A DNA stretch of 12,364 bases, from positions 17,819 through 30,182 of the forward strand of contig DFJD01000044.1 of assembly GCA_002372875.1 (NCBI GenBank), given 5' to 3'. Positions within the stretch are counted from its first letter, which is position 1. The number at the start of each line of letters is the position of its first letter. Of the stretch, positions 1-6,103 are shown one piece after another. This stretch comes from Clostridiales bacterium UBA3680 (lineage in GTDB: Bacteria > Bacillota > Clostridia > Lachnospirales > CAG-274). Position numbers and translations under genes: made by a program. The notes below the pieces were generated by a model. It saw nothing but the letters and a program-made list of their open reading frames with translations. It ran no database searches and had not been told where the DNA came from.

Positions 1-604
1 CAATATGCGCAATTCTGTAAATAACGGGGTCACGCATATTTATATTGGGAGAGGACATATCAATTTTCGCCCTTAATGTTTTTTCCCCGTCGGCAAATTC
101 GCCGTTACGCATTCTTTTGAAAAGATCGATATTTTCCTCTACACTTCTGTTTCGGTAAGGACTTTCCTTTCCGGGTTCTGTAAGTGAACCTCTTGCCTGT
201 CTTATTTGTTCGGCACTCATATCACACACAAAAGCAAGTCCGTCTTCAATCAAACCCAAAGCAAGCTCATACATTTTTTCAAAATAGCTCGAAGCAAAAA
301 ACAGTCTGTCTTCCCAATCAAAGCCAAGCCATTTAATATTATCCTTAATGGATTCCACAAATTCAGTATCTTCCTTTGCGGGATTTGTATCATCGAAACG
401 AAGGTTGCATTTTCCTCCGTAGTATTCGGCAAGGCCGAAATTCAAGCAAATACTTTTGGCATGTCCTATATGAAGATAGCCGTTAGGCTCGGGCGGAAAT
501 CTTGTGATGATGGAGGAGGTATTTTCTCCCAAATCCTCCTTAATATACTCGTGTATAAAATTTCCCGTCTCGCCTAAATTGTTTTTAATGCTCTCATCAC
601 TCAT
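1..604 (-). CDS. glnS: Glutaminyl-tRNA synthetase, N-terminal part (runs off the window)
   Basis: Charges tRNA-Gln with glutamine in the cytoplasm; class I aminoacyl-tRNA synthetase. The frame is open from the ATG at 604 to the window edge, giving 201 residues of a protein that is usually about 550. The class I nucleotide-binding site is plain: FPPEPNGYLHIGHAKS at about residues 33-48, with the HIGH motif intact, then LRFDDTNPAKED at about 68-79. Further on, SPYRNRSVEEN and LRAKIDMSSPNINMRDP match the bacterial GlnS catalytic domain rather than the related GltX, which lacks this extended agreement. A GGAGG lies at 618-622, 13 nt before the ATG, which is rather far. The stop of the upstream 72-residue gene is 21 nt away, so the two are probably cotranscribed. 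Many Firmicutes make Gln-tRNA by GatCAB instead; whether this genome has both routes cannot be seen here. Confidence 0.96.
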   Translation of the reverse strand, partial: MSDESIKNNLGETGNFIHEYIKEDLGENTSSIITRFPPEPNGYLHIGHAKSICLNFGLAEYYGGKCNLRFDDTNPAKEDTEFVESIKDNIKWLGFDWEDRLFFASSYFEKMYELALGLIEDGLAFVCDMSAEQIRQARGSLTEPGKESPYRNRSVEENIDLFKRMRNGEFADGEKTLRAKIDMSSPNINMRDPVIYRIAHI

Positions 605-625
605 CGCGATATTTCATCCTCCAAA

Positions 626-844
626 TCAATCATCCTTAAAATCGTTATGATACAGACAAGTACCGCATTTCGGGCAAATACCGTAACGCACGATACTGTC
701 GGAATTATCGTTTGAAAGGGTATTGTCCATATAAAGTCTTTCTATTTTGCCATCAAGACAAATGTGATCATCGAAATAGTAGTTTTTTGAAGCAACAAAA
801 GTTTTTATCTTTTTAAATTGCTCCGTAATGTTTTCAATATTCAT
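626..844 (-). CDS. Small hypothetical protein with a CPxCG knuckle
   Basis: I do not recognise a named family. The 72-residue product is hydrophilic with no signal peptide or membrane segment, so it is probably cytoplasmic. Near its C-terminus is CPKCGTCLYH (residues 57-66): a CxxC knuckle, a third Cys at 63 and a His at 66, which together could bind one zinc ion. Cys29 and His27 are further possible ligands. There is no second CxxC, so it is at most half of a classical zinc ribbon, unless it dimerises. The ribosome site is weak: an AAGGG lies about 14 nt before the ATG. It ends 21 nt before glnS and follows a plausible promoter at 893-919, so it looks like the first gene of a glnS transcript. 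The CPxCG motif and the lack of a better frame on this strand argue for a real gene; function unknown. Confidence 0.62.
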   Translation of the reverse strand: MNIENITEQFKKIKTFVASKNYYFDDHICLDGKIERLYMDNTLSNDNSDSIVRYGICPKCGTCLYHNDFKDD

Positions 845-892
845 AATATCAACGGCAGCCCTTCATTTTGCGATAACTAATCAAAATGTTAT

Positions 893-919
893 TTTATACC
901 ATATTCATGAAATATTCAA
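893..919 (-). promoter_or_regulatory. Candidate promoter for the small gene and glnS
   Basis: On the minus strand, TTGAAT (914-919) is followed after 15 bp by TATAAA (893-898), with a TGG extension directly before the -10 box. The spacer is shorter than ideal, but the extended -10 can compensate. It lies about 50 nt before the ATG of the 72-residue gene, in AT-rich non-coding DNA. Moderate support only. Confidence 0.4.
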
Positions 920-956
920 GTAAAATATTATTAAATCCCGAATTAATGCGTTTATA

Positions 957-1802
957 TCAAAGTGAGTCTATTTTACCCGCAAAATATCTTGATATTTTCA
1001 TATAATCGGCTCTTGTTACACTTCCGTTATCATCAACATCAAGAGCGGCGGTATTTACCGAAACGTTGTTGCCTGCAAAAAATTTGGCTGCAAGAACATA
1101 ATCCCCTCTGTTAACAAGTTTATCGTTGTTAACATCGCCCTTTATATATCCCGCTGAAGAAGTGGTTGCTTCTGTTGGATTTTCAGCCTGCTTGCTTGTT
1201 GTTTGTTCGGATGCACTCTTTGTGGTTTGCTGAGATTGTGTGGCAGCTTGAGTGGACTGCTCCGACTTTGAGGTTGTTTGAGTTGTTGCCTCGGTATTTG
1301 TCTCCGAACCCGAAGCAGACTGTATCTTAACAGTTGCGGAGCCTGTGCTTGCGGATATATCTGTCATAGATGAATTAAAGAGAGTTTCAGCAGATGCACT
1401 TATGCTTGCATTTTTACCGTTTGATGTTGTTTTTGCTTTAAAGGAAAGGGTAAGAAGGGAGCCGTTACCGCTAACATCTGAAGCGGAAGCCGCCGAAAGT
1501 TTTATTTTTCCATCGGAATAATTTGTGTTTGCAACGGAATATCCAAGTGAGACACTTCCGCTGTTATTGCCTACATATTCAAGATTTGTACTGTCATAGC
1601 TTAAAATGATATCATAGCCCGATATACCGGGATTATCCGAGATATTTACATTAACGGTAAAGGTATCTCCGGGTTTGACCGTCGCCGATGACGGCTGAAC
1701 ACTTAAAGAGGGTGTGGCTGCAAATATGCCCGTTGAAATAATTGCGGCTGCCGAAGCAGACATAAAAAAAGCAGAGATAAATTTACACGAGAATTTAGTC
1801 AT
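957..1802 (-). CDS. Secreted cohesin-dockerin protein (scaffoldin-adaptor-like)
   Basis: An exported 281-residue protein. Residues 1 to about 28 form a signal peptide (Lys-containing start, hydrophobic core, likely cleavage near IFA-A). Residues about 33-161 resemble a cohesin: a VKPGDTFTVNVNISD strand, then GISGYDIILSYDSTNLEYV, and later GSLLTLSFKAK. Residues 162-217 are a Thr/Ser/Gln-rich linker. Residues 219-278 are a type I dockerin with two calcium loops, DVNNDKLVNRGD (223-234) and DVDDNGSVTRAD (255-266), each followed by a helix ending in FFAG or YFAG. Cohesins bind dockerins, so a protein with one of each could bridge an enzyme to a scaffold, as the R. flavefaciens adaptor ScaC does. 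Cohesin-like domains also occur outside cellulosomes, so the role is inferred. It has no catalytic domain. AAGGA lies 11 nt before the ATG. It sits after the terminator of the sugar transporter operon and has its own promoter, so it is a separate unit. Confidence 0.9.
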   Translation of the reverse strand: MTKFSCKFISAFFMSASAAAIISTGIFAATPSLSVQPSSATVKPGDTFTVNVNISDNPGISGYDIILSYDSTNLEYVGNNSGSVSLGYSVANTNYSDGKIKLSAASASDVSGNGSLLTLSFKAKTTSNGKNASISASAETLFNSSMTDISASTGSATVKIQSASGSETNTEATTQTTSKSEQSTQAATQSQQTTKSASEQTTSKQAENPTEATTSSAGYIKGDVNNDKLVNRGDYVLAAKFFAGNNVSVNTAALDVDDNGSVTRADYMKISRYFAGKIDSL

Positions 1803-1869
1803 TTTTATTAATTTCCTTTCCGTGAGCAGTAAAGTGTTTTACTGTTGTTTTCTTCATTCATACTATTTT

Positions 1870-1898
1870 ATAATAGCATTTTTTTTGCAGATAATCAA
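1870..1898 (-). promoter_or_regulatory. Promoter of the cohesin-dockerin gene
   Basis: On the minus strand, TTGATT (1893-1898), a 17-bp spacer rich in A, and TATTAT (1870-1875), with TGC directly before the -10 box (extended -10). The expected start is near 1863, giving a leader of about 60 nt. It lies between the transporter terminator and the cohesin-dockerin ATG, which is where a separate promoter is needed. Confidence 0.6.
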
Positions 1899-1936
1899 TA
1901 TAAATGTTGTTTCTCTTTTGTAATTATACATATTTT

Positions 1937-1967
1937 AAAAAAGGTGCATACCCTTGGTATGCACCTT
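1937..1967 (-). terminator. Intrinsic terminator of the sugar ABC transporter operon
   Basis: Perfect inverted repeat: AAGGTGCATACC (1941-1952) and GGTATGCACCTT (1956-1967) with a 3-nt loop. On the minus strand the stem begins 7 nt after the stop codon of the second permease gene and ends in a run of six T (four of them after the stem, 1937-1940). It is a 12-bp stem with an upstream A tract, typical of Firmicute rho-independent terminators. Confidence 0.92.
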
Positions 1968-1974
1968 AAAATCA

Positions 1975-2841
1975 TTATTCCTTAACAGCACCCATTGTGA
2001 CACCTGTCATGAAATACTTCTGGCAGAAAGGATAGATGAACATGAAAGGAACGATTGAAACGATAACGGCTGCACTCTTAAGAGTGTTAACGTTGATGTT
2101 TTCGCCCTCATCTGCTTCCTGCTTATCCTGGAAGAGGTCTCTGAGTTTGTACTGGAAGTTGTATTTATCCGTTGATGTAATGTAAATTACATAGTGGAAA
2201 TATTCGCTCCATGCAGCAACGGCAAAGAAAAGACCGATAGATGCAAGAGCTGCCTTTGAAAGAGGAAGAACGATCTTGTAGAAGATACCCATAGGAGTAC
2301 ATCCGTCGATCTCTGCCGCCTCAAATAAACTTTCGGGAAGCTGCTCGAAGAAACTTCTCATAAGCACAAGGTTGTATACGTTCATACTCATAGGAAGAAT
2401 AACTGCCCATAATGAGTTGAGAAGGTGGATCTTCTTCATAACAAGGAATGTAGGAATAAGACCACCGTTGAAGATCATTGTGAATACAAGTAAGGTACTG
2501 AATATCTTAACACCGGGCATATCTTTCTGAATGAGAACGTATGCACCGAGTGTAGATATGAGCAAACCGAAAAATGTTGTTGCAAGTGTTGTAAGAACAG
2601 ATATTCCGAGAGGCTTGATAAGGGACTCTGTTGTGAATATCTTCTTGTATGCTATAAGGTTAAATTCCTTGGGCCATAACTCAAGGCCGTAAACAGTTTC
2701 GTTTACAAGGGAATCACTGAGGATCTTAAGTATCGGTATTATCATCACACACATCAAAAGAATGAAGAAAAGTGAATTAAACACTATAAACCAAGATCTT
2801 GCAGCATATTGCGGATCAAATAAATTGAATTTCTTAGTCAT
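1975..2841 (-). CDS. Carbohydrate ABC transporter permease, LplC/YtcP type
   Basis: One of the two inner-membrane subunits of a sugar importer of the CUT1 class. The 288 residues match the LplC/YtcP subgroup in length. About six hydrophobic segments are visible, the first at about 17-40 and the last at about 256-272. The cytoplasmic EAA loop that docks the ATPase is EAAEIDGCTPMGIFYKIVLP, starting at residue 174. The end, YFMTGVTMGAVKE, is the typical C-terminus of this subgroup. The gene starts 22 nt after the stop of the other permease gene, with AAGGAG about 12 nt before the ATG, and is the last of the operon. No ATPase gene follows: a strong terminator comes at once. In related LplABC systems a shared MsmX/MsmK-type ATPase is encoded elsewhere, which is the likely arrangement here. 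The substrate is unknown; family members take up complex oligosaccharides. Confidence 0.95.
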   Translation of the reverse strand: MTKKFNLFDPQYAARSWFIVFNSLFFILLMCVMIIPILKILSDSLVNETVYGLELWPKEFNLIAYKKIFTTESLIKPLGISVLTTLATTFFGLLISTLGAYVLIQKDMPGVKIFSTLLVFTMIFNGGLIPTFLVMKKIHLLNSLWAVILPMSMNVYNLVLMRSFFEQLPESLFEAAEIDGCTPMGIFYKIVLPLSKAALASIGLFFAVAAWSEYFHYVIYITSTDKYNFQYKLRDLFQDKQEADEGENINVNTLKSAAVIVSIVPFMFIYPFCQKYFMTGVTMGAVKE

Positions 2842-2863
2842 TTAACTTTCTCTCTCCTTTCGA

Positions 2864-3985
2864 TTAAACTATACCGTATCCTCTTATCTTCTCGCTTACC
2901 TTGTTGGAAATGGTAACAAGGATAAGTGATATAACGGACTTGAAAAGACCGATAGCTGTTGAATAACCGTAATCATTACCTACAATACCGACACGGTATG
3001 TATATGTTTGGATAACGTCAGCTACGGAGTATACAAGTGAGTTGTAAAGAACGAAGACAGACTCAAATACGTTCATAACCTTAGCAAGGTTAAGTATGAA
3101 TACGACAAGGATCGTGTTCATAAGTGAAGGTAATGTAATGTGTATTGTCTGCTGGAATCTGTTTGCACCATCGATCTCTGCAGCCTCGTAAAGATCGGGA
3201 CTTATACCTGCAAGAGCAGCCATGTAAATGATCGTGCCCCAACCTGTTTCTTTCCAGAGGTTCATTATGTACCATACACCTCTCCAATGCTTTGTGCTTG
3301 TGAGGAAGTCTACGGGAGCCTTAAGAATATGAAGCTTAATTAAAATAGAGTTAACAAAACCAACGTTACTTAAGTCACCCTCTGCTGCGGATGTACCTGC
3401 GGAGAGAATGAGCATAAAGATAGAAGCGGCAACAACCCATGATAAGAAGTGAGGAAGGTAAAGAACTGTCTGAACAAATTTCTTTCCCCACTGATGAGCT
3501 ATTTCGTTCATCATAAGTGCTATAACAACGGTAACTACCGTTGAGAGCAAGAGCTTAACAATACTTAATATAAGTGTGTTGGCAAATGCGTATCTGAACG
3601 CGGATCTTGTTACAAGGAACTTAAAGTTAACAAACAAATCGCTGTAATTGGGACCTGTCTGTGTAGCTATTTCACGGAATGTATACTGTGAAAAAGCGTA
3701 TCTTATACCTAACATAGGCCAGTAGTAGAATATGAGCAATATTATAAGTACGGGTATTGCCATAAGGTAGAAATATCTGTACTTGTATGCTCTCTGACCG
3801 ATCGTAGGAGGCTTAACTACGATTTTATCGTAATCTATTCTGTCGTTTGCGGCAACTCTTGATGTCGGAGTTGATGCCGCAGAGGTTTGGATATCGTTTT
3901 GCATATTTTCTTCTCTGTTAGCAAGGTTCCTGCTTCTGCCGTTGGCATCTCTTGTGTCAACGCCTGTGCCGTTTTCGTTTGCCAT
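2864..3985 (-). CDS. Carbohydrate ABC transporter permease, LplB type, with long N-terminal tail
   Basis: Second membrane subunit of the importer. From the chosen ATG it is 373 residues. Residues 1 to about 68 are hydrophilic and poor in hydrophobic residues (rich in Asn, Arg, Ala, Ser, Thr), and the first membrane segment comes only at about 71-92. Most relatives are nearer 300-320 residues, so this cytoplasmic tail is an extension. The EAA loop is EAAEIDGANRFQQTIHITLP from about residue 267, and the C-terminus (ISNKVSEKIRGYGIV) is typical of the LplB group. I prefer the ATG at 3985 because AAAGGATGG lies just before it. An in-frame GTG at 4024 would add 13 residues, but it is within the 3' arm of a hairpin and has a poor ribosome site. 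It lies between the binding-protein gene and the LplC-type permease gene, in one operon. Confidence 0.94.
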   Translation of the reverse strand: MANENGTGVDTRDANGRSRNLANREENMQNDIQTSAASTPTSRVAANDRIDYDKIVVKPPTIGQRAYKYRYFYLMAIPVLIILLIFYYWPMLGIRYAFSQYTFREIATQTGPNYSDLFVNFKFLVTRSAFRYAFANTLILSIVKLLLSTVVTVVIALMMNEIAHQWGKKFVQTVLYLPHFLSWVVAASIFMLILSAGTSAAEGDLSNVGFVNSILIKLHILKAPVDFLTSTKHWRGVWYIMNLWKETGWGTIIYMAALAGISPDLYEAAEIDGANRFQQTIHITLPSLMNTILVVFILNLAKVMNVFESVFVLYNSLVYSVADVIQTYTYRVGIVGNDYGYSTAIGLFKSVISLILVTISNKVSEKIRGYGIV

Positions 3986-4023
3986 TAGAAACCATCCTTT
4001 CGTTAAGATTTTCTTCAAAAGCA

Positions 4024-4046
4024 CCTCACTCCGTAAAGGAGCGAGG
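4024..4046 (-). promoter_or_regulatory. Intercistronic hairpin after the binding-protein gene
   Basis: In the 68-nt gap between the binding-protein stop and the permease ATG, the minus-strand RNA can form a 9-bp stem (arms 4038-4046 and 4024-4032, one G-U pair) with a 5-nt loop. It is not directly followed by a T run, so it is more likely a partial terminator or an mRNA-stabilising element than a full stop. Such hairpins commonly let the binding protein be made in excess over the permeases; that role is inferred. Confidence 0.6.
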
Positions 4047-4053
4047 ATAAAAA

Positions 4054-5655
4054 TTATTGTGCATGAGACGCTTTAGCTGCGGCAAGTCTTTCGGGATCGC
4101 TGTTAAGGTCTTCAACAATCTGATCTGCATAATACTTACCTGCCTCTTGGTACTGCTTTCTGCCCGCTTCAAGAGCCTCTTCGGTACTCTTGTAATCCTT
4201 GTTGTTCTTTACAACATCGGCAATGATCTGACTCTTAAGGTCGTTAAGATCTGAAAGGTTTTGTGAAATGATATCGGTAACGATAGGCACTTCAGCAAAC
4301 TCGCAAGATGCACGATAAATAGCCTGTGAATCCACAACCTGTTCTTCCTGAGCAATGGGGTCTACCCAATTTGTTATGGAAAGCTCGGGAGCAAAGAATG
4401 TTTTCTCTACATCCGTATCGGGATTTTCTTTCTGCTTAAGAGGATGAGCTACATTAGCAGCCTTGTCAACCCATTCCCAGTGAATATCCTTTACACCGTG
4501 GGTAAAGAGCATCTGTCCGCCGTCTTCCTGGCCTTCGCTCATTGTTCCGGCATCATGTGAGTAGCAAAGGAACCACTTGAAAGTAGCTGCCTTCTGGTCA
4601 CAGAAGATACTCATTGCAAGAGCGGTAGGTACACGCTCTGTATATTTACATTCAGCAATAGCAGGGATAGCAACCGCATCTCCTCTTTGATCTTCGGGAA
4701 GAGACTTGTTGAGCTTCTTGCACCACATACCTGCCCAGTAATTGAAGCAACCTACAATACCCTGGCCAAACTTATCACGGCAAGTAGATGTCTTGTTTGT
4801 AACAACTTCGGCATCGATAAGACCTTCCTGGTATGCATTTCTAAGTCTTGCAAGCGCACCGTTTGCTCCGAACATTGCTTCGGAATCGAAACCGTCAACA
4901 TACTTACCGCTTGCAACATCGTAGTAGAAGTCGGGCTTTGCATCCTGATAGAACTCTCTTAAATAGATATCATAAGGAGTTTCGCTCTGGATAAGACCTG
5001 CTGCTGTAAGAGGGATCATAGCCTTTCCGTCAACGGCGGGTCTGTTCTTGAATGCTTCAAGCATCTTTATATACTGCTCATAATTTTGAGGAGTTGATGC
5101 ACCGCCGAAGGCGTTCGGATCATTCTTAAGGATATCATCTATCCAGCTCTGTCTTACATAAGTACAAGTACCGTTACCTGCAGCCATAGGGAAGCCGTAA
5201 AGCTTACCGTTGATCTTAAGGGCATTTACATAATTTTCATCAAGAACGCCCTTTTGCTTAAGCTCGGAATTATCCCAAAGTGCCGTAAGGTCTTCAAAAG
5301 CGCCGTAATTGGCAAGCTGAGGATAGTATGTGGAACCAACCTCTATAATATCCGAAGGGTTTTCACTTGCAAATGAAAGTGTAACCTTTTCGTAGTATTT
5401 TGCGTGGTCGGGCTTTTCGATTTTAAGATTAATGCCCGTATATTCCTTATACTTGTCGGCAACATCCTGTAAACCGTTTTCGAAGGTCATGGTCGTATCA
5501 ACCATGGCAGTGATTTCGGCAGGCTTATCGTCCACAGCATTAATATCCACTGCTTCGTTTTTGGAACTTCCGGATTTAGAACAACCCACTGCGCCGGCTG
5601 TCATAAGCAATGACAGACCTAAAGCCGAGACACGCTTTAAAACGTTCTTTTTCAT
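4054..5655 (-). CDS. Sugar ABC transporter substrate-binding lipoprotein, LplA type
   Basis: Captures the sugar outside the cell and delivers it to the two permeases encoded downstream. The 533-residue product starts with a lipoprotein signal: a basic start (MKKNVLKR), a hydrophobic core and a lipobox AVGC, so Cys25 should be lipidated and hold it at the outer face of the membrane. The large mature part has the extracellular binding-protein family 1 pattern (for example SFASENPSDIIEVGSTYYPQLANYGAFEDLTALWDN, described here by its position at about 94-129). The length suits the LplA group, which is larger than most binding proteins. The mature part has eight cysteines (164, 292, 303, 312, 336, 352, 364, 451), which is unusual for an exported protein. 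The ribosome site AAGGAGGA (5661-5668) is strong, 5 nt before the ATG, and fits high expression. First gene of the operon; promoter at 5785-5813. Substrate not deducible. Confidence 0.95.
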   Translation of the reverse strand: MKKNVLKRVSALGLSLLMTAGAVGCSKSGSSKNEAVDINAVDDKPAEITAMVDTTMTFENGLQDVADKYKEYTGINLKIEKPDHAKYYEKVTLSFASENPSDIIEVGSTYYPQLANYGAFEDLTALWDNSELKQKGVLDENYVNALKINGKLYGFPMAAGNGTCTYVRQSWIDDILKNDPNAFGGASTPQNYEQYIKMLEAFKNRPAVDGKAMIPLTAAGLIQSETPYDIYLREFYQDAKPDFYYDVASGKYVDGFDSEAMFGANGALARLRNAYQEGLIDAEVVTNKTSTCRDKFGQGIVGCFNYWAGMWCKKLNKSLPEDQRGDAVAIPAIAECKYTERVPTALAMSIFCDQKAATFKWFLCYSHDAGTMSEGQEDGGQMLFTHGVKDIHWEWVDKAANVAHPLKQKENPDTDVEKTFFAPELSITNWVDPIAQEEQVVDSQAIYRASCEFAEVPIVTDIISQNLSDLNDLKSQIIADVVKNNKDYKSTEEALEAGRKQYQEAGKYYADQIVEDLNSDPERLAAAKASHAQ

Positions 5656-5784
5656 GAGAATCCTCCTTCATTATTGTCACATACGGTTGACAGGTGTTTT
5701 AATAACAATGCAAAGCTCCGGCAAAAAGCCTTACATTAACACTTTTACACAAACACATCAACGCATATTTTTAACTGTAGTGGT

Positions 5785-5813
5785 ATTATAGCATAAAAAA
5801 ATCACAAACGCAA
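5785..5813 (-). promoter_or_regulatory. Promoter of the sugar ABC transporter operon
   Basis: On the minus strand, TTGCGT (5808-5813), a 17-bp spacer, and a consensus TATAAT (5785-5790) preceded by TGC. The expected start near 5778 leaves an untranslated leader of about 120 nt before the binding-protein ATG. In the leader I see only a short GGC-N5-GCC hairpin around 5719-5729 and no riboswitch I recognise. Confidence 0.7.
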
Positions 5814-5831
5814 TGAATTTTTTAATTTTTT

Positions 5832-5848
5832 TTGAGCAAATTTCACAA
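5832..5848. promoter_or_regulatory. Imperfect palindrome upstream of the transporter promoter
   Basis: TTGAGCAAATTTCACAA is a 17-bp imperfect palindrome: six of the eight symmetric pairs match around the central base. It lies about 54-70 bp upstream of the predicted transcription start, outside the -35 box, where an activator would bind. Sugar transporter operons are usually controlled, so it is a candidate operator, but AT-rich DNA makes such matches by chance. No regulator gene is next to it. Confidence 0.3.
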
Positions 5849-5997
5849 CTTTTTACTTTATAATGTTTATTAAAATTGAAAATTTCATAACAATTACCAT
5901 TTTCACCTAAAAAATCTCCGTTTTTTTTAGACGATGCCCTTCACTCTTTTTAATAATTGTAACAAAAATGTAATCATTATTTTGTTATTTATTACTC
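5849..5997. other. AT-rich non-coding spacer
   Basis: Between the pnp terminator and the transporter control region there is about 150 bp of very AT-rich DNA. I see no open frame with a ribosome site and no RNA I recognise. A TGTAA pentamer occurs twice at about 5958-5972, which I do not interpret. Confidence 0.5.
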
Positions 5998-6040
5998 AAA
6001 AAAAGAGATATGAATCTTCAAAAAGTAAGACTCATATCTC
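5998..6040 (-). terminator. Intrinsic terminator of pnp
   Basis: Arms 6027-6040 and 6005-6018 form a 14-bp stem on the minus-strand RNA with one G-U pair and an 8-nt loop, followed by seven T (5998-6004). It lies about 64 nt after the pnp stop codon. The stem is AT-rich but long, and the T run is strong. Confidence 0.88.
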
Positions 6041-6103
6041 CTTGTTTTGTATAATATTACCGTTATGGAAACACTGATTAATTTATATGCGCTTCCTTAT
6101 AAA

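Noticed and set aside
206..577. 123-residue plus-strand frame at the window start
   Set aside because: It is antisense to the glnS fragment, whose HIGH motif and family match are unambiguous.
920..956. AT-only stem (ATTAA/TTAAT) after the cohesin-dockerin gene as a terminator
   Set aside because: Five A-T pairs with an 8-nt loop and no clean T run are too weak; no terminator for this gene is claimed.
3986..4024. GTG at 4024 as the start of the LplB-type permease
   Set aside because: It lies in the 3' arm of a hairpin and has no properly spaced ribosome site, while the ATG at 3985 has AAAGGATGG just upstream.
5725..5760. CcpA-like cre site in the leader of the binding-protein gene
   Set aside because: The best alignment to the cre consensus has three mismatches at conserved positions, including the central CG.
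5940..5995. TGTAA direct repeat in the AT-rich spacer as an operator
   Set aside because: Only two 5-bp copies in very AT-rich DNA, far from the promoter, consistent with chance.
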